A DNA stretch of 26,315 nucleotides from NCBI GenBank assembly GCA_964509335.1, contig CAZDXB010000034.1, positions 1 through 26,315 of the forward strand. Reading direction: 5' to 3'. Within the stretch, counting starts at the first letter, position 1; each line of letters begins with the position of its first letter. The translations under genes and the position numbers were made by a program. The notes beneath the pieces were generated by a model. The model searched no databases. It was not told the DNA's origin and saw only the letters and a program-made list of their open reading frames with translations. Of the stretch, positions 7,393 to 15,683 are shown piece by piece. This DNA is from CAZDXB01 sp964509335 (GTDB lineage: Bacteria > Bacteroidota > Ignavibacteria > Kapaibacteriales > UBA2268).

Positions 7393-8601
7393 TTATCGCG
7401 ATCTAATCCAAATTTTTCCGATTATAGGGTCGGATTTGACAATATTGTTGATTTTTTTGATTTTTTCGTCGTTTAAGGCGGCTCCGCTGGAAATAAGTTT
7501 TGTGCCGGAAGACGTGATTATATTGCGAGACATAATATGACCGGGTTTTAGCTCGTCGGAATCTATAGCCGTTTCCGAACCGCTTTTTCTGTCGGCGGCG
7601 GTTTCGGCTAAGTATTGGTCGTAAAGCGCCACTATTTTGAAATCGTAAAGCCTTTTCGATTCGTGGTCTAACTCTTCCATAGCTTTGTTTGAATTGTCTC
7701 TATGGGCGATCAAAAATTCTTCGTATTCAACGCAGACTCTTAAAATTCTCGAGCCGAGCGGTATTTCCCAACCTTGGATTTTTTCTGGAATGCCCGAACC
7801 GTCGTAATTTTCGAAAAGGTGGTATAGAATTTTGGTAATCTCTTCGAATCCTTTAATCCCCTCTATTAATTCTTTAGCGAATTTCGGAACTTTTTCCATC
7901 ATTTCGTTTTTCGCGAACCCTTTTACCATAACGGGGTCGTAAAGATTTTTGTCGGGCAAGAACATTTTCCCAACGTAAACTAATGAAGACGCCGTTTCAA
8001 TGTTTTCTACTTCCTTTTTCGAGGCGAATTCATTGGCGGCTCTTAAAATCCAAACGGCGGAGCTTTTTATTTTTTCAAAAATGCCTTTTCTTTCGGTTAA
8101 TCTGCTTTGTTGGATTTTAATAGCCATATCGGTTAACTTTTGAGAGCTTTCCTTTAAGTCTTTTTCTAATTTTGTTACTATGTTGTCTTTTTCTATTATT
8201 ATGTTTTCTTTTTCAATGGCGGAGGCGGCGACGCGGAGATTCATTACTATTTGTTCGATTTTAAGAGGTCTTTTAAGTATTGAGTCGCAACCAAGCTTAA
8301 GAGCTTTCATTGTCTGGTCTTTATCAAAGCTTTTAGGAGCTATTAGTACAAAGTGTGAGCTTGAGTGATAAGCGTTGCTTTTAATTCTTTGTAGTAGTTG
8401 GACGCCGTTCAATCCCGGCACGTCGTAATCGCAAATAATAACGCTCGGGTTTTTGTTCTTATTGACGAACTTCAAAGCGTATTCGCTGTCTTCTACTTTA
8501 AAAACCAAAGATTCGGGAAAGAGTTTCTCGATTACTTGTTTTAAAGTATCCTGAAATTCCTTGTCTTCGTCTATTATCAAAAATTGCAATTTTTGATTCA
8601 T
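7393..8601 (-). CDS. Response regulator with degenerate HD-GYP-like output domain
   Basis: 402 residues. The N-terminal receiver domain (about 4-125) has the acidic pocket D11-E12-D13, the phospho-acceptor Asp58 in CDYDVPGLNG and Lys110. The switch Thr/Ser seems replaced by Ala88. A coiled linker (about 128-170) leads to an HD-GYP-like region: DGSGIPEKIQGWEIPLGSRIL (267-287) matches the GYP segment with Ile for Tyr. At the expected HD position the sequence is SLVYVGKMFLPD, so the metal-binding His-Asp pair is missing. A C-terminal segment (about 350-400) resembles the small domain often found after HD-GYP modules. The protein is probably not an active c-di-GMP phosphodiesterase and may act as a binding or scaffold protein. 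GGAGA lies five bases before the ATG. No histidine kinase is adjacent, so its partner is unknown. Confidence 0.8.
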   Translation of the reverse strand: MNQKLQFLIIDEDKEFQDTLKQVIEKLFPESLVFKVEDSEYALKFVNKNKNPSVIICDYDVPGLNGVQLLQRIKSNAYHSSSHFVLIAPKSFDKDQTMKALKLGCDSILKRPLKIEQIVMNLRVAASAIEKENIIIEKDNIVTKLEKDLKESSQKLTDMAIKIQQSRLTERKGIFEKIKSSAVWILRAANEFASKKEVENIETASSLVYVGKMFLPDKNLYDPVMVKGFAKNEMMEKVPKFAKELIEGIKGFEEITKILYHLFENYDGSGIPEKIQGWEIPLGSRILRVCVEYEEFLIAHRDNSNKAMEELDHESKRLYDFKIVALYDQYLAETAADRKSGSETAIDSDELKPGHIMSRNIITSSGTKLISSGAALNDEKIKKINNIVKSDPIIGKIWIRSR

Positions 8602-8864
8602 TTTGTCTCCATCGCAAAAGCTTTTCTTAACTTCAAATATTAAGATTACGTAAATATACTTTATTTCGCGCCAACATAAAATAAAAATATTGCAAAAACA
8701 ATACCTAAAATTACTTAATCGAGCAATCTTTGATTAGCCGCTGTTTTTGCTTTTAATGATTTTTTCTTAATTTTGCCAAAACAAGTTTTGAGGGGAGAAG
8801 AGTTAAAACAGCGAAGCGGTATGCGCCTGAATTCTTTCCCAAACAAAATAAGGAGCTAAAAATT

Positions 8865-10127
8865 ATGGATAAATTTGTCGTAAAAGGCGGACAAAAATTA
8901 CAAGGGAAACTAAAAGTTTCGGGAGCAAAAAACGCCGCTTTGCCCAATATGATAGCTACTTTGCTCGCGCCGGGGACTTATAATTTAAGCAACGTTCCGA
9001 ACTTAAGGGACATTTGGACTATGGCGCGCCTATTGGACGCAATGGGAGTTTTCTGCGAATTGAACGGCTCGAATTTGTTTGTCGATTCAACGAACATAAA
9101 CAGTTACGAAGCCCCTTACGAACACGTCAAAAAGATGCGCGCTTCGGTTTACGTTCTCGGACCGCTGCTTGGTCGCTACGGAGAAGCGAAAGTTTCGCTA
9201 CCGGGCGGTTGCGCTTGGGGACCGAGACCGATAGATTTACATTTGAAAGGAATGGAAAAGCTTGGGGCGAATATTGAAATAGAAAAAGGATACGTTATCG
9301 CCAAAGCAAAGCGTTTGAAAGGAGCAAAAATTCATTTCGACGTTACAAGCGTAGGAGCGACGGGCAACGTGATGATGGCGGCGTCTCTGGCTAAGGGGAC
9401 AACCGTTCTCTCAAACGCCGCTATAGAGCCGGAAATAACCGCTCTTGCTCGCTTGCTTGTTAAAATGGGCGCTAAAATCGAAGGAATAGGCTCCAACGAG
9501 CTTATTATTGAGGGCGTCGAAGAGTTGAAACCAACAGACGACGAAGTAATTCCCGACAGAATAGAAGCCGCGACTTTTCTAATAGCCGCCGCTATGACGG
9601 GAGGTAAAATAGTTTTGGAAAGAGCCAATCCATACCATTTGACTTCCGTTATATCTAAACTCGAAGAATCGGGTTGCGATATAGACTTTAACGGCGAAAC
9701 CATTACCTTGGAAGCGCCCGATGAAATTCAACCGGTAGATATTATAACGGCTCCTTATCCCGGATTCCCAACAGACGTTCAAGCGCAGTGGATTGCTTAT
9801 ATGCTTAAGGCGAATGGAGTTTCTAGAATAACCGACGCGATATTCACCGATAGATTCAAACACGTCCCAGAATTAAAACGATTGGGCGCGGATATTGAAA
9901 TGGCGGACAACGTCGCGATTGTTCGCGGCGGAGTAAAACTAACCGGAGCGGTGATTATGTCTTCCGATTTACGAGCCAGCGCGTCGCTTGTTCTCGCCGG
10001 TTTAGCGGCTGAAGGCGAAACCGAGATTCTAAGAATTTATCATATCGATCGCGGTTACGAAGCTATCGAAAAAAAGCTGAAATCGCTCGGCGCTTCGATT
10101 AAAAGAGTCAAAACGGAAATGTTTTAA
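8865..10127 (+). CDS. murA: UDP-N-acetylglucosamine 1-carboxyvinyltransferase MurA
   Basis: Cytoplasmic enzyme for the first committed step of peptidoglycan synthesis: it transfers enolpyruvate from PEP to UDP-GlcNAc. The 420-residue length is standard. Visible landmarks are Lys22-Asn23 in VSGAKNAALP, the MRASVYVLGPLLGRYGEA segment (91-108), and the active-site loop SLPGGCAWGPRPIDLHLKG with catalytic Cys116. A cysteine there, not aspartate, means fosfomycin sensitivity would be expected. The conserved FPTDVQAQ and FTDRFKH segments also match the family. AGGAG (8851-8855) lies nine bases before the ATG. The EnvC-like gene begins 17 bases downstream and is probably co-transcribed. The 263 bases upstream (8602-8864) divide murA from the divergent response-regulator gene and hold nothing else I can identify. 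Confidence 0.97.
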   Translation: MDKFVVKGGQKLQGKLKVSGAKNAALPNMIATLLAPGTYNLSNVPNLRDIWTMARLLDAMGVFCELNGSNLFVDSTNINSYEAPYEHVKKMRASVYVLGPLLGRYGEAKVSLPGGCAWGPRPIDLHLKGMEKLGANIEIEKGYVIAKAKRLKGAKIHFDVTSVGATGNVMMAASLAKGTTVLSNAAIEPEITALARLLVKMGAKIEGIGSNELIIEGVEELKPTDDEVIPDRIEAATFLIAAAMTGGKIVLERANPYHLTSVISKLEESGCDIDFNGETITLEAPDEIQPVDIITAPYPGFPTDVQAQWIAYMLKANGVSRITDAIFTDRFKHVPELKRLGADIEMADNVAIVRGGVKLTGAVIMSSDLRASASLVLAGLAAEGETEILRIYHIDRGYEAIEKKLKSLGASIKRVKTEMF

Positions 10128-10144
10128 TCGACCGATTAATTAAT

Positions 10145-11290
10145 ATGACTATCTTAACGAGAAAATCTTTAGCTTTCACGCTAACTTTCGCTATTATTTT
10201 ATTAGCTTCCCCCTTTCAAATAGTAAAATCCGACCAAATTGACAAAAGAAGAAGCGAATTAAAAAAGCTAAACCAAGCGATAAAAAACGCTAAAAATAAA
10301 ATTTACCGACTTAAAAGGAAAGAAAGGTCCGCCGTTTCCGAGTTAAAACTTTGGCAGAAACAAAGCTTTCAGCTAAATAAATATATTTTACTACTCGACG
10401 AGCAAATAGAGGCTCTCGAAAAGGAAATTATACGACAAGACAGTTTGTTTTACGGATTAGCGGAATGCAGACGGGATTATCTGTTAGCTTACGCGAAAGT
10501 AGCGAGAGAAAAGTATCTCAAAAACGAAACTTCAGTCGCGGAAACGATAGTTTCCGATAAACCTTTTGCCGAAGAAGCCGGCGAAATTTATATCGAGAGA
10601 TTCCTGGAAAACGTCGATTTGAATATCGGTAAAATTAGAGCGCTTCAAATAGCGCTCTCCAGCAAAACGGCGACGCTTAGAGAAAAATTTGATTATCAAA
10701 CTCAATTAAAAGAACTAAAAGCCGACAAACAAAGGCGATTGAATTGCGCGATACAAAGAAGCGAAAATTTATTGACGAAAATCCGTCGCGATAAAAAACA
10801 ATTGCAGAACGAACTGGAAAAGAAGCTTCGCAGCGCCAAAAAGCTCAAGAGCATAATATCGAAATTAATGAAAAAAGACCGAGGAACTTCCGCTAAAGTT
10901 CTTTCAATAGGGAAAATGGATTGGCCCTGCGCCAGCCGCAAAATCTTCCGTTCATTCGGCAAAGTAAAAAATAAAGGAACTAATACGTATTTCGACAACC
11001 CCGGTATTGACATAGCGATAAAAGGCGGCTCGAAAGTAAAAGCCGCGGCGAGAGGCAAAATCTCGAAAATTCATTGGCTGCCAGGATACGGCACATTAGT
11101 CATAATATATCACGGCAAAGGCGTAAGAACCGTTTACGCCAATCTTTCGAAAGCCTTAGCTTCCGAGAATCAAAGAGTTAATAAGGGGGAGACTATTGGG
11201 GTATCCGGCAAGTCTATCGAAGGGGAGTTTTTACATTTCGAGCTTTGGGCGGGCGAGAAGAGATTGAATCCGACGAAGTATTTAAGATAG
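10145..11290 (+). CDS. EnvC-like periplasmic murein hydrolase activator (degenerate M23 domain)
   Basis: 381 residues with a signal peptide (about 1-29, ending near SPFQIVKS). A long coiled coil (about 30-245) rich in Lys/Glu/Leu comes next, then a C-terminal LytM/M23 domain (about 258-381). The zinc-site residues are largely lost. The HxxxD ligand motif reads NPGID (Asn285, Asp289), the HxH region reads YANL (Asn333), and the final HLHFE motif reads FLHFE (Phe362, with His364 kept). In E. coli, EnvC and NlpD have similarly inactive LytM domains and work by activating amidases during division. The same role is inferred here. It directly follows murA with a 17-base gap, which fits a cell-wall role. 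No clear Shine-Dalgarno site precedes the ATG. Confidence 0.85.
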   Translation: MTILTRKSLAFTLTFAIILLASPFQIVKSDQIDKRRSELKKLNQAIKNAKNKIYRLKRKERSAVSELKLWQKQSFQLNKYILLLDEQIEALEKEIIRQDSLFYGLAECRRDYLLAYAKVAREKYLKNETSVAETIVSDKPFAEEAGEIYIERFLENVDLNIGKIRALQIALSSKTATLREKFDYQTQLKELKADKQRRLNCAIQRSENLLTKIRRDKKQLQNELEKKLRSAKKLKSIISKLMKKDRGTSAKVLSIGKMDWPCASRKIFRSFGKVKNKGTNTYFDNPGIDIAIKGGSKVKAAARGKISKIHWLPGYGTLVIIYHGKGVRTVYANLSKALASENQRVNKGETIGVSGKSIEGEFLHFELWAGEKRLNPTKYLR

Positions 11291-11325
11291 ATTTGGAGAC
11301 TAAATTATAAATTTTAAAAAGACGC

Positions 11326-11353
11326 TTGCTTCGAGAACGAATATTATTATAAT
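11326..11353 (+). promoter_or_regulatory. Candidate promoter of the exonuclease/UvrC-like gene
   Basis: TTGCTT (11326-11331), a 16-base spacer and a perfect TATAAT (11348-11353) lie in the 144-base gap after the EnvC-like gene. The predicted leader would be about 75 bases. The -35 element is weak, and no transcription data are available. Confidence 0.4.
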
Positions 11354-11434
11354 CCGAGATTATTATTTATTCACAAGTTATACAATATCCGATCTATAAA
11401 GCTCGTTTTTTCTTATTTTAACAATAGTTAAAAG

Positions 11435-13120
11435 ATGATGGAGTCGTTTTGGAATATACCGTTTGTCGTCGTGGACGTGGAAACGACGGGTCCCAGCCCG
11501 GCGGACAATAGATTAATCGACATAGCCTGCGTCGCTCTTATGGGCGGACAGGTTGTCGCCGAGTACGATTCTCTCGTCAATCCAAAGCAGTTCATACCGC
11601 CGTTTATTCAACAAATGACAGGAATAACCTACGATATGGTTTACGACGCGCCGGAAGCGAAAGTCGCGTTAAGGAAGGCGAGCGAATTTTTCGAGAACGA
11701 AAAGGCGGTGTTTGTGGCACATAACGCCCAATTCGACTATAAGTTCGTAAACGCGACTTTGGCGCGCGAAGGTCTGCCGCAAATTATCAATCCAGCCTTA
11801 TGCACTCTTAAACTGGCGAGAAGATTAGTTTCCGCCAGACAAAAGAAAAATTTAGGCGATTTATCCAATTATTTTAATATCAGGATAAAAAATCGTCATA
11901 GAGCGTTAGGCGACGCAAAAGCCGCCGCCCTTTTGCTTTTCGAACTGCTTAAAAGAGCAGAGAGCGAATTTAATATTAGTTCGATAGACGAATTGCTAAA
12001 GTTCCAAAATAAACCGGCGAAGAGATATTACGCGTCCCAAACAACTATAAAAAGAGTTCAGAAAAAATTGGACGATTTGCCCAATTATTCGGGCGTATAT
12101 CGCTTTCTTGATTCCAACGGCGGAGTTTTATACGTAGGCAAAGCTAAATCTTTACGCGATCGGGTTAGGTCGTATTTCTATTCCAGTTCGATTCCTTCGA
12201 GAAAAATTGCCAGAATGTTAAAAGAGATATGGGATATCGATTGGGAATTAACCGACTCGGAACTTTCCGCTTTGTTGCTCGAATCGCGAAAAATCAAGAG
12301 CGAAAAACCGCCTTATAACGCCGTATCGAAAAAATACAGGAAACATACTTTTATAAAGTTGACTGCGAGCGAAGACTTCCCGCGTTTAGAGAGTTGCTTC
12401 ATAATAAAAAACGACGGCGACGAGTATTTCGGACCGTTTTCCAGTCGCGAATTAGTCGATGAGATTATCAAAAAAGCCGAGAAGATTTATAAAATAAGGA
12501 AATGCGACAAACCCGTAAAACCTTGCGATTCAAATAATCCCTGTTTGTATTATCAAATAGAGCGGTGTTTATCCCCTTGTTCGAAAAGGTCGAACAGAGA
12601 AGAATACGCGGCGGAAGTCGATAAAGTTCGGCGTTTCCTCGACGGCAGAAGCGGCGTCGCAGAGCGTTTGGAAAAGGATATGAAAGAAGGAGCCAATTCG
12701 CTCGACTTCGAAAGAGCGGCGGACGCAAAAAACTATTTGAGCGAATTAAAAAAAGCGCTGATTTCGGAGGGAAACGGCGGAGCCTCGATAAACGAAAGGA
12801 ATTTCATAGTTTTGGCGCCCTCTTCGAGCAGAGAAAAAACTATAGAAATCGTTATGGTAAAAGCCGGCAAAATAAGACACAAGAGCGTTATAGGAAGGAA
12901 AGCGCCTCTGAAAGGTGTTTTTAAGAAAGCCGACGATATTTATTTCAACGGAGATTCAAAGAATATCGAGCCTTTCGAAAAAGAGGAATTAGACGAGTTG
13001 AAAATCGTAACCTCGTGGGTTATTTCCAAAAACGAGCGCTCCCGCCTGTTTGTTAACGGGAAAAGCCAATACGAATTCACATCCGAGTTGCAAAAGCGAA
13101 TCCGTAAATTTTCGTTTTGA
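11435..13120 (+). CDS. DnaQ-type 3'-5' exonuclease fused to a UvrC N-terminal-like (Cho-type) GIY-YIG nuclease
   Basis: 561 residues. Residues about 8-175 form a DEDDh exonuclease: VVDVETTG (Asp14, Glu16), AHNAQFDY (Asp101) and HRALGD (His155, Asp160). Residues about 215-300 form the UvrC-type GIY-YIG nuclease: GVYRF (220-224), LYVGKAKSLRDR (232-243) and catalytic-type Glu283 in LLES. A cysteine group C357, C370, C378, C382 has nearly the spacing of the E. coli UvrC cluster reported to hold Fe-S. A UVR-like segment (about 411-440, DFERAADAKNYL) follows. The C-terminal RNase H-like 5'-incision domain of full UvrC is absent, as in E. coli Cho. Fusions of this layout are known, for example in mycobacteria. 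Likely role: 3' incision or processing in nucleotide excision repair. The tandem ATG at 11435/11438 leaves the start uncertain by one codon. Confidence 0.9.
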   Translation: MMESFWNIPFVVVDVETTGPSPADNRLIDIACVALMGGQVVAEYDSLVNPKQFIPPFIQQMTGITYDMVYDAPEAKVALRKASEFFENEKAVFVAHNAQFDYKFVNATLAREGLPQIINPALCTLKLARRLVSARQKKNLGDLSNYFNIRIKNRHRALGDAKAAALLLFELLKRAESEFNISSIDELLKFQNKPAKRYYASQTTIKRVQKKLDDLPNYSGVYRFLDSNGGVLYVGKAKSLRDRVRSYFYSSSIPSRKIARMLKEIWDIDWELTDSELSALLLESRKIKSEKPPYNAVSKKYRKHTFIKLTASEDFPRLESCFIIKNDGDEYFGPFSSRELVDEIIKKAEKIYKIRKCDKPVKPCDSNNPCLYYQIERCLSPCSKRSNREEYAAEVDKVRRFLDGRSGVAERLEKDMKEGANSLDFERAADAKNYLSELKKALISEGNGGASINERNFIVLAPSSSREKTIEIVMVKAGKIRHKSVIGRKAPLKGVFKKADDIYFNGDSKNIEPFEKEELDELKIVTSWVISKNERSRLFVNGKSQYEFTSELQKRIRKFSF

Positions 13121-13128
13121 AGTATTAA

Positions 13129-13779
13129 TCAGTGAGAAAATTCTTTACCCTTCGGTTTTGTTAAGTTGAACATATAATTAAATCCCACCCACAATTGACC
13201 GGGGTGATAGTTATAGCCGTCGGCGTATTCTTCGTCGCCTAAACCGTTTAAAGCGTAACTGCCGTTTATAACTATGTTGAATCTTCCAAAATCGTTAGCG
13301 TAAACGCAAATTCTACCGCCGAGACGCACTTCGATTAACGTCGCCATATCGTCGGCGTCAACTTCGGTTTCGTTGTCGTCGTATGATAGCGTCCCGCCCA
13401 TAGGGAAGCAAAAGTTGAATCCGAGAACGAATCCTTCGGCGAAAATGGAAGGCGAAAAGTTAAAGTAATGATGTTGATGCGTAGTGTCTTTGTTGCCTTG
13501 ATAGGGTTTCATAGAAAAACCGTCGGTCAAATAGGCTAATTCAACCAATCCGCCGAATTTAGTCTCGTCGGCGAAAGGTATATAGCCGGTTACGCCCATT
13601 TCGGGAGTTGAATTAAGGGTGAATCCGTTTTGGATTCCTTCGGGAACGCCGGACGCGTTCACCCCGCCTTTTAAACCGATAAAAGGACCTACGCTAAAAG
13701 GAAAATTAGCGAAGGACGCATAGCTTGACAATACGATTAGCGAAAGAACAATCGCGATTTTCGATAGCGTTTTTCTCAT
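13129..13779 (-). CDS. Small outer-membrane beta-barrel protein
   Basis: 216 residues with a clear signal peptide (MRKTLSKIAIVLSLIVLSS, cleavage likely after SYASFA). The mature part has alternating hydrophobic/polar strands and many Gly and aromatic residues, such as GPFIGLKGGVNASG, VLGFNFCFPMGG and QLWVGFNYMF. This fits an eight- or ten-stranded barrel of the OmpX/PF13568-like kind. An acidic insert at about 131-144 is probably a loop. A His-rich stretch (THQHHYF, about 100-106) is unusual and could bind metal. GGAGAG lies six bases before the ATG. It converges with the exonuclease/UvrC-like gene with only eight bases between the two stops, so no separate terminator fits there. Its substrate or role is unknown. 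Confidence 0.8.
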   Translation of the reverse strand: MRKTLSKIAIVLSLIVLSSYASFANFPFSVGPFIGLKGGVNASGVPEGIQNGFTLNSTPEMGVTGYIPFADETKFGGLVELAYLTDGFSMKPYQGNKDTTHQHHYFNFSPSIFAEGFVLGFNFCFPMGGTLSYDDNETEVDADDMATLIEVRLGGRICVYANDFGRFNIVINGSYALNGLGDEEYADGYNYHPGQLWVGFNYMFNLTKPKGKEFSH

Positions 13780-13879
13780 ACGTAACTCTCCGTTGTCAAT
13801 TAATTATAATAATTTTACCTTCGTATTCGCAATTTATGAAATTCGCGACGAAAATGGGAGAAGAAATTCTTTATTAACG

Positions 13880-14179
13880 CTAGACCTTGTAATTTTCGTG
13901 GATAAATTTGAAATCTCTTTCAATTCTTTCTTCGGTCAAACCGAAATCGGACAGATTGTAAGAGTGTTTCGATTTAAATTCCTTTTGCTTCCTCGATTGT
14001 TCCTCTATGCCGTTTTTTAATTTATCGGTAATTTCTATTCCGAAAAATTCTAATATTTCTCTCATTACATTCTCAAAATCTTCGAGAAGCTCTTTGCGCG
14101 TTATTAGTATAATTCTGTCTTTATAAAAACTATAACAAGGAAAACACTGAGATGTTTCATTTTTTTTAGTTAATATCAA
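13880..14179 (-). pseudogene. C-terminal remnant of a sulfotransferase-like gene
   Basis: About 100 residues remain. ITRKELLEDFENVMREILEFFGIEI matches the family's conserved YEDLL-x-D...L..I..FLG region, and the end (KHSYNLSDFGLTEERI) matches the usual tail of PAPS-dependent sulfotransferases. The 5'-phosphosulfate loop and catalytic part, which make up most of the enzyme, are missing. The frame is closed by a stop at 14198-14200, has only a TTG as possible start, and has no ribosome site. It is adjacent to the PIN gene in an AT-rich accessory patch. I read it as a decayed fragment. The family assignment rests on a short motif and is moderate. Confidence 0.55.
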
Positions 14180-14256
14180 ATATAAGGGCGTATATGTTTA
14201 TTTCTATTCGGTTTTGAACTCATTGTGAATTGTCTATAGCGTTAATTTAAAAGCGG

Positions 14257-14760
14257 TTAAGATGTAAATAAATTAGGTTTGCCGTCGCTTAATAAAATAG
14301 ATTGGTTTATATCAATTCGTATATCGACAGCCTTAAAATATAAACCGATTTCGTCTCCTAAAAAATTAACCGCTTTAAGACATTCCTTGTCGGAAGTTAA
14401 AAAATATTTTGTATCTGGGCTTGTATGCGCTTGCGCGAACAGCTTTGCGTCGTTCGGAATAATAACTCGCTCTTCTAGGTTTACGATGTTTTTCTTTCTA
14501 GCTTCAAACAAAACTTTTGCAAATTTGCCGGCTCGTAAAGCGTGGTTATAATTAAAAGGAAGTATTCGTAAATTTTTTAGAGGCAGTTCGTCGGCGCTAC
14601 CGCCAACGCAGTATTCCGCTATAGCTATGGTAGAAATTATTAAAGCGAAATCTTTTTCTATAAGATATTTATAATATTCGTTGGCGTTATTAAATAAAGG
14701 ATCGTTTTCATTCAGAAAACGCAGGAAAAAACTAGTGTCTATCAACGCGCTACTTTGCAT
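14257..14760 (-). CDS. PIN-domain protein, probable ribonuclease toxin
   Basis: 167 residues. The four acidic residues of a PIN nuclease site are in place: Asp8 in ALIDTSFF, Glu49 in AIAEY, Asp104 in NDAKLFAQA and Asp124 in LTSDKE. The last two contexts are typical for VapC-type toxins. The C-terminus (about 140-167) extends past the usual 130-140-residue PIN fold. The ATG lies inside the end of the upstream gene (11-base overlap), with GAGGAAGGGATT before it, so translation is probably coupled to that gene. In VapBC-type systems the toxin cuts tRNA or rRNA and is held inactive by its upstream partner. That reading is inferred from gene order here. Confidence 0.85.
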   Translation of the reverse strand: MQSSALIDTSFFLRFLNENDPLFNNANEYYKYLIEKDFALIISTIAIAEYCVGGSADELPLKNLRILPFNYNHALRAGKFAKVLFEARKKNIVNLEERVIIPNDAKLFAQAHTSPDTKYFLTSDKECLKAVNFLGDEIGLYFKAVDIRIDINQSILLSDGKPNLFTS

Positions 14761-15532
14761 AATCCCTTCCTCTTATTTCACCTAGCCAATCGTCCGGGTC
14801 TATATTTTTCAGCCAGCTCATAGCTTTCTTTCTTAATTTTTTTAAATATTCTTCTTCGAAAAGAGACACGTAATCGATTAATTCACGGAATTCTAAACTT
14901 TTCTTGTCGATTTCTCCACTTTTTGAGTCTTGCTTACCTATCGCTCTAACGCCATATGATTTATATAGAATGTTTTTTTCCAATTTGGCGAGCGTATCTT
15001 GAGGCGTTTTTATTATTATCGTTCCAAGCTCAGGCGTGTCAAGATGTATGTTTACTTTGTCTTTTCCTCCTGCGTCCACGACTTTTCCGTAGAAGTAGAA
15101 TTCGGCGTTCACCCAAGTAGGCTCAGTTCGATAGAAACGCGTTGATTTATCGATTTTTAAAGTTGGGCTATCGGTCATCGAAGTTGTAACGTTAAAAGTA
15201 AGGTCCTTTTTAATCGCGGATTCCTGAAAAGATTCAAAAGCCCTTGCTGTATTAACGTCTAAAAAATCAATATTGTTAGCGCTTAAAATCTGGTTTAATA
15301 TCGCTGTAAAGCCTATTACGAACTGCGCGCTCGTTTTGAACAAATGTTTAATCGAACCTTCCTCAATTCTATACGCTAAAGTTGGGCGTTTTGTCTTATC
15401 AACCGGAAACAACAAATTCTCGACGTTTTGAATGTCCGATATAATATCGCGCACGTCGTAATTGTCGGGGTTTATCTCAAATATTCCCTTTTTACCGCTA
15501 ACAATTAGTTCTATATATCCAAATTTTTTCAT
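14750..15532 (-). CDS. 260-residue unknown protein paired with a PIN toxin (candidate antitoxin)
   Basis: I do not recognise a named family. There is no signal or membrane segment. Residues about 1-60 look beta-rich (FGYIELIVSGKKGIFEI). Residues 60-120 look helical and the middle (120-200) is beta-rich again. The C-terminal 45 residues are helical and end in MSWLKNIDPDDWLGEIRG. Such a Trp/Asp-rich tail ending in -WL-x-E-I/L-RG is reminiscent of the toxin-neutralising tails seen upstream of PIN genes. The 11-base overlap with the PIN gene supports a functional pair. It is three times longer than a typical VapB and no obvious DNA-binding domain is visible. Antitoxin function is inference; an RNA-binding or processing partner is an alternative. 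Confidence 0.75.
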   Translation of the reverse strand: MKKFGYIELIVSGKKGIFEINPDNYDVRDIISDIQNVENLLFPVDKTKRPTLAYRIEEGSIKHLFKTSAQFVIGFTAILNQILSANNIDFLDVNTARAFESFQESAIKKDLTFNVTTSMTDSPTLKIDKSTRFYRTEPTWVNAEFYFYGKVVDAGGKDKVNIHLDTPELGTIIIKTPQDTLAKLEKNILYKSYGVRAIGKQDSKSGEIDKKSLEFRELIDYVSLFEEEYLKKLRKKAMSWLKNIDPDDWLGEIRGRDYAK

Positions 15533-15683
15533 ATTCTAAGATATTTATTACTATTTAACAAATTACGAAGGATTTTTAATAAAAACAAAACGCTTTCTTA
15601 CTCTCTCTCAAATTTTCTTGTTTGAGGATGTCTTAAATTTAATTTTATTTGAACCGTATCCGTTATTTTTTTATCTTTATCTT

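Noticed and set aside
12468..12728. Minus-strand frame inside the exonuclease/UvrC-like gene
   Set aside because: Antisense to the conserved cysteine cluster region; no ribosome site and no recognisable protein.
13793..14020. Plus-strand open frame opposite the sulfotransferase remnant
   Set aside because: It runs antisense to a frame with a recognisable family motif and begins in the promoter region of the barrel gene; composition is not protein-like.
15618..15683. TTG-started extension of anmK with a hydrophobic leader
   Set aside because: AnmK is cytoplasmic and of standard length from ATG 15684; the extra 22 residues have no family counterpart.
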